From an uncultured Oscillibacter sp. (GTDB lineage: Bacteria; Bacillota; Clostridia; Oscillospirales; Oscillospiraceae), in the NCBI GenBank assembly GCA_910588175.1, contig CAJUQQ010000065.1, positions 1 to 9,875 of the forward strand: DNA of 9,875 bases, read 5' to 3'. Position 1 is the first letter of the stretch. Each line of letters opens with the position of its first letter. This document shows positions 6,509 to 9,875 of this stretch, piece by piece. A program made the position numbers and the translations under genes. Below the pieces are notes generated by a model. That model worked only from the letters and a program-made list of their open reading frames with translations, was not told the DNA's origin and ran no database searches.

Positions 6509-7171
6509 ATGTATCAAACCGTAATTTTCGACCTGGACGGGACCCTGCTGGATACCATCGAGGACCTGGCCGCCGCCGGAAACTGGGTGTGCCGCCGCAA
6601 CGGCTGGCCGGAGCACTCGGTGGAGCAGTTTCAGGCCATGGTGGGCCACGGCATCCCCAACCTGGTCTCCAGATTCTCCCCCGAGGGCTGCCAGAGCCCC
6701 CTGATTCTGATGAACACCCTTTCCCAATTCAGCGAATATTACGGCCAGCACAACATGGAGGCCACCGCCCCTTACGAGGGTGTGGCGGACCTGCTGGGCC
6801 GCCTGAAAGCCGCCGGAGTTCAGATGGCGGTGTACTCCAACAAGGCCGACGGCTTCAGCCGGGAGATGGTGGAGTACTACCTGCCGGGCTTTTTCGACCT
6901 GGTTCGAGGGAAGGTGGATGGCGTGCCGGTGAAGCCGGACCCGGCGGGCGTCTGCCGCATCATGGAGGAGCTGAACGCCCGGCCGGAGACCACCCTCTTT
7001 GTGGGGGACAGCGCCACGGATATCCAGACCGGCCGCAACGCGGGACTGACGGCCTGCGGCGTCACCTGGGGCTTCCGGCCCCGGGCATCTCTGGAGGAGG
7101 CCGGAGCGGACCATCTGGCGGACACCATGGAAGAACTGGAGGCCGTCATCTTGGAGGGGCCATGCTCCTGA
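6509..7171 (+). CDS. gph: HAD-family phosphatase, phosphoglycolate phosphatase-like
   Basis: This 220-residue haloacid dehalogenase-superfamily hydrolase probably removes phosphate from a small metabolite such as 2-phosphoglycolate; the exact substrate is not visible. All four HAD motifs are present: nucleophile motif FDLDGTLLDT (D8, D10), motif II AVYSNK (S110), motif III lysine in PVKPDP (K142) and motif IV VGDSATD (D167, D171). The helical cap domain lies between residues ~15 and 90. The start at 6509 is chosen because GAGG (6499-6502) sits six bases upstream; ATGs at 6494 and 6497 are in frame but have no Shine-Dalgarno. The gene has its own promoter and ends ten bases inside the following gene, indicating coupled translation. 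The gph symbol is by family resemblance only. Confidence 0.88.
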   Translation: MYQTVIFDLDGTLLDTIEDLAAAGNWVCRRNGWPEHSVEQFQAMVGHGIPNLVSRFSPEGCQSPLILMNTLSQFSEYYGQHNMEATAPYEGVADLLGRLKAAGVQMAVYSNKADGFSREMVEYYLPGFFDLVRGKVDGVPVKPDPAGVCRIMEELNARPETTLFVGDSATDIQTGRNAGLTACGVTWGFRPRASLEEAGADHLADTMEELEAVILEGPCS

Positions 7172-7551
7172 CGTTTGACCAGGTGGGAGATCTGCTGGAT
7201 GAGCTGGCGGAGGCGTTCCCGCCTGCCCTGTTTGACGGGCTGAACGGCGGCGTTCACCTGGTGGAGGATGCCCTGCCCGACCCGGAGTTTCCCCAGGCGG
7301 AGCTGTATATCATGGGGGAGTACCATGAGGATCTCCTGGGCCGGTATATCAATTTGTACTACGGTTCCTTTGCCGCCGTGGCGCTTAAAGAGGAGTGGTC
7401 CCTTGAGGAGTGGCGGGCGGAGCTTCGCCAGACCCTCTCCCATGAGCTGACCCACCACATGGAGGGTCGGGGCGGCCTCCACGCCCTGGATGACAAGGAC
7501 GAGGCGCAGATGGCCGCCTGGCGGGCGGAATACGGGGAGCAGGACCCATAA
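7162..7551 (+). CDS. Small putative zinc metallopeptidase-like protein (HELTH motif)
   Basis: This protein of 129 residues has a HELTHH zinc-binding helix at residues 94-99 (an HExxH motif with Glu95 as the presumed base), followed by EGRGGLHALDDKDE, where an aspartate could be the third ligand. It resembles the short 'metallopeptidase family'/Zincin_1 proteins common in Firmicutes, whose substrates are not known. There is no signal peptide or membrane segment, so it is probably cytoplasmic. GGAGGGG (7153-7159) precedes the ATG. The gene begins inside the 3' end of the HAD phosphatase gene (ten shared bases), so the two are likely made together. This family is also often found beside other housekeeping genes, so no shared pathway is claimed. 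Its spacing after HExxH differs from the usual HExxHxxGxxD. Confidence 0.75.
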   Translation: MLLTFDQVGDLLDELAEAFPPALFDGLNGGVHLVEDALPDPEFPQAELYIMGEYHEDLLGRYINLYYGSFAAVALKEEWSLEEWRAELRQTLSHELTHHMEGRGGLHALDDKDEAQMAAWRAEYGEQDP

Positions 7552-7617
7552 AACAGCCGGAAGGGGAGGTTCCTCCGCCACTAAAGGATAATAATGAAAT
7601 AGCCGTTTAGGGCGTTT

Positions 7618-7659
7618 CAAGAGGGCAGCAACCGATCATCTGCGGTTGTTGCTCTCTTG
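7618..7659 (+). repeat. 17-bp stem-loop at the core/mobile-region boundary
   Basis: Positions 7618-7634 pair with 7643-7659 through 17 bp including two G-U wobbles on the plus strand, around an eight-base loop. A T tract is lacking on both strands, so it is a poor intrinsic terminator. It could still end the HAD/HELTH transcript, or mark the end of an inserted element. It stands 67 bases after the last intact gene, just where base composition drops. Confidence 0.6.
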
Positions 7660-8073
7660 TATTGACAGCGCCAGTGGTTCACGCTCTCATCTCTTCAAAT
7701 GTATCGCCGCCGCACGATTCCTCTTATCTTCAAACTTTGATTCGTAACCGTAAGCTTCTCGACTACAAGTGATGTTTTGGCTTTTTTCATCTTGCCAGAC
7801 ATAGGGCGATTCATTAGAACAAAGGCAGGGGACACATCGCTCAGTCGAGTGAAAGGGAAACCGTTCCCCCCCCTCTTGTGGATGCGTTTCCGACCGGAGT
7901 TCCATATATCAATTAAAAAGAGGCGGCAGATGATAAAAAACCACTTTTATTATCCCACAGGGGATTTTCAGGGGAATAGCCCGAAAACAGCCCACTGGAG
8001 TTTCGAATGGCTGTGAAAAAATCAACGCTGTTGGAATTGAGAGCGACGTACACATCTCGAAGGACGGCAAGGA
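7660..8073. other. AT-richer stretch with no convincing gene; possible dispersed-repeat DNA
   Basis: No reading frame here carries a recognisable domain. Open frames of 60-80 codons exist on both strands (for example minus 7687-7905 and plus 7777-8016), but they overlap each other, lack good ribosome binding sites and have mixed codon use. Read on the minus strand, two similar segments about 100 bases apart (complements of 7981-8006 and 7885-7903) both translate as TPVG, hinting at a degenerate internal repeat. An eight-C tract lies at 7866-7873. Confidence 0.35.
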
Positions 8074-8223
8074 TTCGATTGGGTAAGAACACATGAGTAT
8101 GGCAACATCGCGGCAGATCGTTCTTCTGGAAATGTGAAATTCAAACGACAGATTGTCGTATGTATCATGCCGCCTATGGCACAGCACCTTCAACAGCTCT
8201 TGCTGCCGTTTACTTGGGCTCAT
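8074..8223 (-). pseudogene. N-terminal remnant of an HTH (DeoR-like) transcriptional regulator
   Basis: The first ~50 codons from ATG 8223 encode a winged-helix start of DeoR/HTH_11 type. It has KRQQELLKVLCHRRHDTYDNL, then a recognition helix SRRTICRDVAIL, then YPIE, where family members usually continue into a glycine-rich GRYGGG wing. Here the wing is missing, and the open frame runs on to 7909 into sequence with no resemblance to the family (another frame there, with stops, does no better). A short GGGAG sits before the ATG and directly follows a ten-G homopolymer (minus strand). Loss of everything after the HTH makes DNA-dependent ligand sensing impossible. I regard it as a decayed relic of an element-borne regulator, though a short DNA-binding peptide could still be made. 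Confidence 0.5.
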
Positions 8224-8228
8224 GCGCT

Positions 8229-8238
8229 CCCCCCCCCC
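8229..8238. repeat. Ten-C homopolymer just upstream of the HTH relic start
   Basis: A run of ten C on the plus strand (ten G on the minus) lies five bases before the ATG of the minus-strand HTH relic. It overlaps the region where its ribosome binding site would be. Such tracts change length by slippage. Confidence 0.85.
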
Positions 8239-8239
8239 G

Positions 8240-8638
8240 ATGCTCCTGGGGAGATGCTAAAAAAACTTATGGAACGGCTTTTGTCCCATTTCCCAACTTT
8301 GTGTAGGGAAAAAGCAGAAAATGAGGATTTTTTAAAGTAAGAAACGATAAAGCACGAAATGAAGCAAGTGCGCAAACGACAAAAAGAAATTGGAACAAAT
8401 TTTCTTTTTAATTTCAAAATAACGTCTCCAAGGATACAACATAGCATTTTTTAATTGGGAGTAAAAACGCCACCCCCCTGAGCTACCATAGGCCAGGGAG
8501 AATTTATTTTGTCAACCACTTTCCACCATTGTTGCTTATGCTTCGTGTGTTCAGCGTTCTTCGGTGGTGTTGGTAATAGCTTTCTCAATGCTTTCCGGCT
8601 ATACTGTCGTTACAACAAACGGGAAGGAGCACGGCAGC
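8240..8638. other. AT-rich intergenic stretch with a weak stem-loop
   Basis: No gene is supported. A plus-strand frame of 28 codons from 8254 to 8340 has GGGGAG too close to its ATG and no recognisable family. An imperfect hairpin at 8476-8498 (CCCTG/CAGGG with an inner CTA/TAG) precedes AATTTATTTT and could be a weak plus-strand terminator. A TATACT hexamer at 8600-8605 is a possible -10 for the truncated frame at 8639, but no matching -35 is seen. Confidence 0.35.
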
Positions 8639-9455
8639 ATGGAACAGAAAAAGAACCTCCGCCTTATGCCGGGCGGGGGCCTTTTTGTTTTTGGCCAGCT
8701 TGCTCTGCACACGGTCAAATAATTCTCGAGGAACGATTGCGGGGATGCCGTCAGGAATAACGATCTCCCGATATTTGTACTCGCCCAGGAACTTCCGATT
8801 ATGCAGGATCGCCGCCACAAAGTTGAGGTCGACTGCCTTGCCCCGCACGGTAATCACGCCAGTATCATTGAGATAATCCCGTATCCCCTTCATAGTCTCG
8901 CCATTGCCATAGCGTGTGAAAATTTCCAGTACGACAGGAGCGGTGCGCGGGTCGATTTGATAGTGCCAGTCGTTGTCAATAGTGTAGCCGAATGTCGGTG
9001 TGCCGCCATTGTATTTGCATTTCAAAGCGTTCTCTGTGTGGCCTCGGATCACCTTCTCCGACAACTCGGCAGAGCAGTATTCTGCCATGCCTTCCAGCAG
9101 TGATTCCAAGATGATGCCCTCCGGTCCTTCCGAAATGTTCTCCGTGGCGGACAGAACCCTGACGCCATATTTTTTGAGCTGCGCCTTGTAGTGCGCACTG
9201 TCATATCGGTTGCGGGCAAAGCGGTCCAGCTTCCAGACGAGGACTACATCAAAAAGCCCCTTGGCGCTGTCTTTTATCATGCGCTGGAAGTCCGGGCGGT
9301 TGTCCGTTTTAGCAGATAAGGCCCGGTCAATGTAACTGCAAATAATGGTGATGTCGTTCTTTTGGCAAGTAGGCCGTACACTCCCGGAGCTGGCCCTCGA
9401 TGCTCTCCTCCCGCTGATTTTCGCTGGAGTACCGGGCGTAAATCACCGCTTTCAT
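8585..9455 (-). pseudogene. Large serine recombinase, frameshifted and C-terminally truncated
   Basis: This is a relic of a site-specific serine recombinase of the kind that moves conjugative or phage-like elements. It starts at ATG 9455 with GGAGG seven bases upstream and gives MKAVIYARYSSENQ, keeping Arg8 and the nucleophile Ser10. One extra base at 9367/9368 (AA where one A restores the frame) breaks the frame after ~29 residues. Removing it joins CQKNDITIICSYIDRA to VVLVWKLDRFARNR, with its conserved arginines, then the recombinase domain (TPTFGYTI, VDLNFVAAILHNRKFLGEY). Similarity stops after ARHKAE at about 8657. Family members continue for 200 or more residues with a zinc-ribbon and coiled coil, whereas here an unrelated tail runs to a stop at 8585. 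The gene overlaps the upstream XRE gene by ATGA. Inactive as it stands. Confidence 0.85.
8624..8722 (+). other. Orphan translation start, probable 5' stub of a cut gene
   Basis: AAGGAG (8624-8629) stands nine bases before ATG 8639, which opens MEQKKN before running antiparallel into the serine recombinase relic at about 8656 and stopping at 8722 after 27 residues. The initiation signals look genuine, whereas the rest of the frame is only the complement of recombinase sequence. The likely explanation is a real gene truncated by insertion or rearrangement. The original product cannot be named. Confidence 0.35.
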
Positions 9456-9775
9456 CGTTTGGCCTCCCCCACCATATCCAATATGGCCTGTTTCAATTTT
9501 TCATTCATAGGCGAACCTGGGTCGAAGCACATCTCTATAAATTTTTTCATCTCCGGGTCATTGGAAAGATTCGGTTTATACTCATATAGTTTGCCTCTTG
9601 GTTCATCTGTGCGGCCAAAGATGTAGTCCAAAGACACATCAAAATAGTCCACATAGCCTCGCAAAATTGAAAACGGTGCTGCCGCCTGTCCATGTTCATA
9701 ACGGTTAATGGCTGACTGCCGAGTGCCAAGCAGTTCCGCTATTTTTGCTTGGGTCAGATGTGCCTTTTCCCGCAG
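9452..9775 (-). CDS. XRE-family transcriptional regulator (5' end unclear)
   Basis: About 108 residues are readable. LREKAHLTQAKIAELLGTRQ then SAINRYEHGQAAAP is a Cro/CI-type helix-turn-helix. It is followed by ILRGYVDYFDVSLDYIFGRTDEP, the usual link in small XRE repressors, and a C-terminal tail ending MVGEAKR. The stop overlaps the recombinase ATG (ATGA, 9452-9455), so the two form an operon in which the regulator would control the recombinase. Going upstream in frame there is no ATG, GTG or TTG before a stop about 13 codons back. An ATG at 9785 is one base out of frame with the domain (CGCG following it), so a one-base insertion or an unusual CTG start is possible. Only a few N-terminal residues are affected. 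Likely a mobile-element regulator; function as repressor is inference. Confidence 0.75.
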   Translation of the reverse strand: MREKAHLTQAKIAELLGTRQSAINRYEHGQAAAPFSILRGYVDYFDVSLDYIFGRTDEPRGKLYEYKPNLSNDPEMKKFIEMCFDPGSPMNEKLKQAILDMVGEAKR

Positions 9776-9786
9776 GAACGCGCATC

Positions 9787-9804
9787 CAGCCCCGCAAGGG
9801 GCTG
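9787..9804. repeat. Perfect 7-bp hairpin near the XRE 5' end
   Basis: CAGCCCC and GGGGCTG form a 7-bp stem around GCAA on the plus strand (TTGC on the minus). It lies at or just before the presumed XRE start, so it could hinder translation. There is no T tract. Confidence 0.6.
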
Positions 9805-9833
9805 TTCAAAGGGGTTTGGAGGGAGATTGTGTC

Positions 9834-9869
9834 AAAACGCTATGCAAAAGGTCGTTTTTATGGTATAAT
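9834..9869 (+). promoter_or_regulatory. Extended -10 promoter with operator-like inverted repeat, divergent from XRE
   Basis: TGGTATAAT (9861-9869) is a consensus -10 with the TGn extension, pointing off the right edge. Just upstream AAAACG (9834-9839) and CGTTTT (9853-9858) form an inverted repeat with a 13-base spacer. This is where an XRE repressor would be expected to bind between divergent transcripts. On the minus strand TTGACA at 9835-9830 is a perfect -35, but no -10 follows at the right distance. Confidence 0.4.
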
Positions 9870-9875
9870 AGAGCA

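Noticed and set aside
6502..7161. Upstream extension of the HELTH protein frame through the HAD gene
   Set aside because: The long frame reads as Gly/Pro/Arg-rich out-of-frame translation of the phosphatase; the real start is ATG 7162 with a good ribosome binding site.
7662..7690. TTGACA at 7662-7667 as a plus-strand promoter
   Set aside because: The hexamer at the right distance (TCTCAT) is a poor -10 and no gene follows.
7687..7905. Minus-strand frame of 72 codons as a small cysteine-containing protein
   Set aside because: No ribosome binding site near its ATG, no recognised motif, and it overlaps an equally long unsupported frame on the other strand.
8220..8447. Minus-strand frame of 75 codons upstream of the HTH relic
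   Set aside because: Low-complexity Phe/Ser/Lys-rich reading of AT-rich DNA with no Shine-Dalgarno; ends in the poly-G tract.
8478..8500. tRNA-like D-arm on the minus strand (TAGCTCAGG)
   Set aside because: No acceptor stem, anticodon arm or T-arm can be built around it; only the short chance match is present.
1..9875. CRISPR arrays, rRNA genes, toxin-antitoxin or defence gene pairs
   Set aside because: I looked for regularly spaced repeats, rRNA-like blocks and small paired frames and found none that hold up.

Overview
The window comes from an anaerobic, fairly GC-rich bacterium, most likely a Clostridia-class Bacillota of the Oscillospiraceae type. The reasons are a four-subunit pyruvate:ferredoxin oxidoreductase, AGGAGG ribosome binding sites, a Clostridia-style HAD phosphatase/HELTH protein pair, and gut-Firmicute-type serine recombinase and XRE genes. 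The genus assignment is inference.

Positions 1-7551 are chromosomal core. A tightly packed operon (porG-porD-porA-porB, the first gene cut by the window edge) encodes the gamma, delta, alpha and beta subunits of pyruvate (or related 2-oxoacid) synthase/oxidoreductase. It ends at a strong hairpin terminator. Convergent to it is a gltX-asnA pair on the minus strand (glutamyl-tRNA synthetase, then ammonia-dependent asparagine synthetase), driven by a good sigma-A promoter. Divergent from gltX is a small EamA/DMT-type transporter. Its promoter fires directly into a 70-nt leader with two mutually exclusive stems, which looks like a transcription attenuator or riboswitch. The transporter reading frame is broken by a one-base deletion. 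A separate promoter then drives a HAD-family phosphatase whose 3' end overlaps a small HELTH-motif putative metalloprotein.

From about 7552 to the right edge the character changes. The DNA is more AT-rich, carries C homopolymers of 8, 10 and 6 bases, and is full of broken genes. There is a 17-bp hairpin at the boundary, a helix-turn-helix regulator that keeps only its first ~50 residues, and a large serine recombinase with both a one-base frameshift and a lost C-terminal half. Upstream of the recombinase lies an XRE-family regulator overlapping it by ATGA, with no obvious start codon. This is the decayed end of a mobile element. The recombinase break lies within the first codons of an oppositely oriented, well-initiated but truncated reading frame, suggesting a rearrangement junction.

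I see no convincing wholly new multi-gene system. The best candidate for something undescribed or unassigned is the structured leader of the EamA transporter (5820-5872). The two frameshifts are each a single base, so sequencing error cannot be excluded for either.
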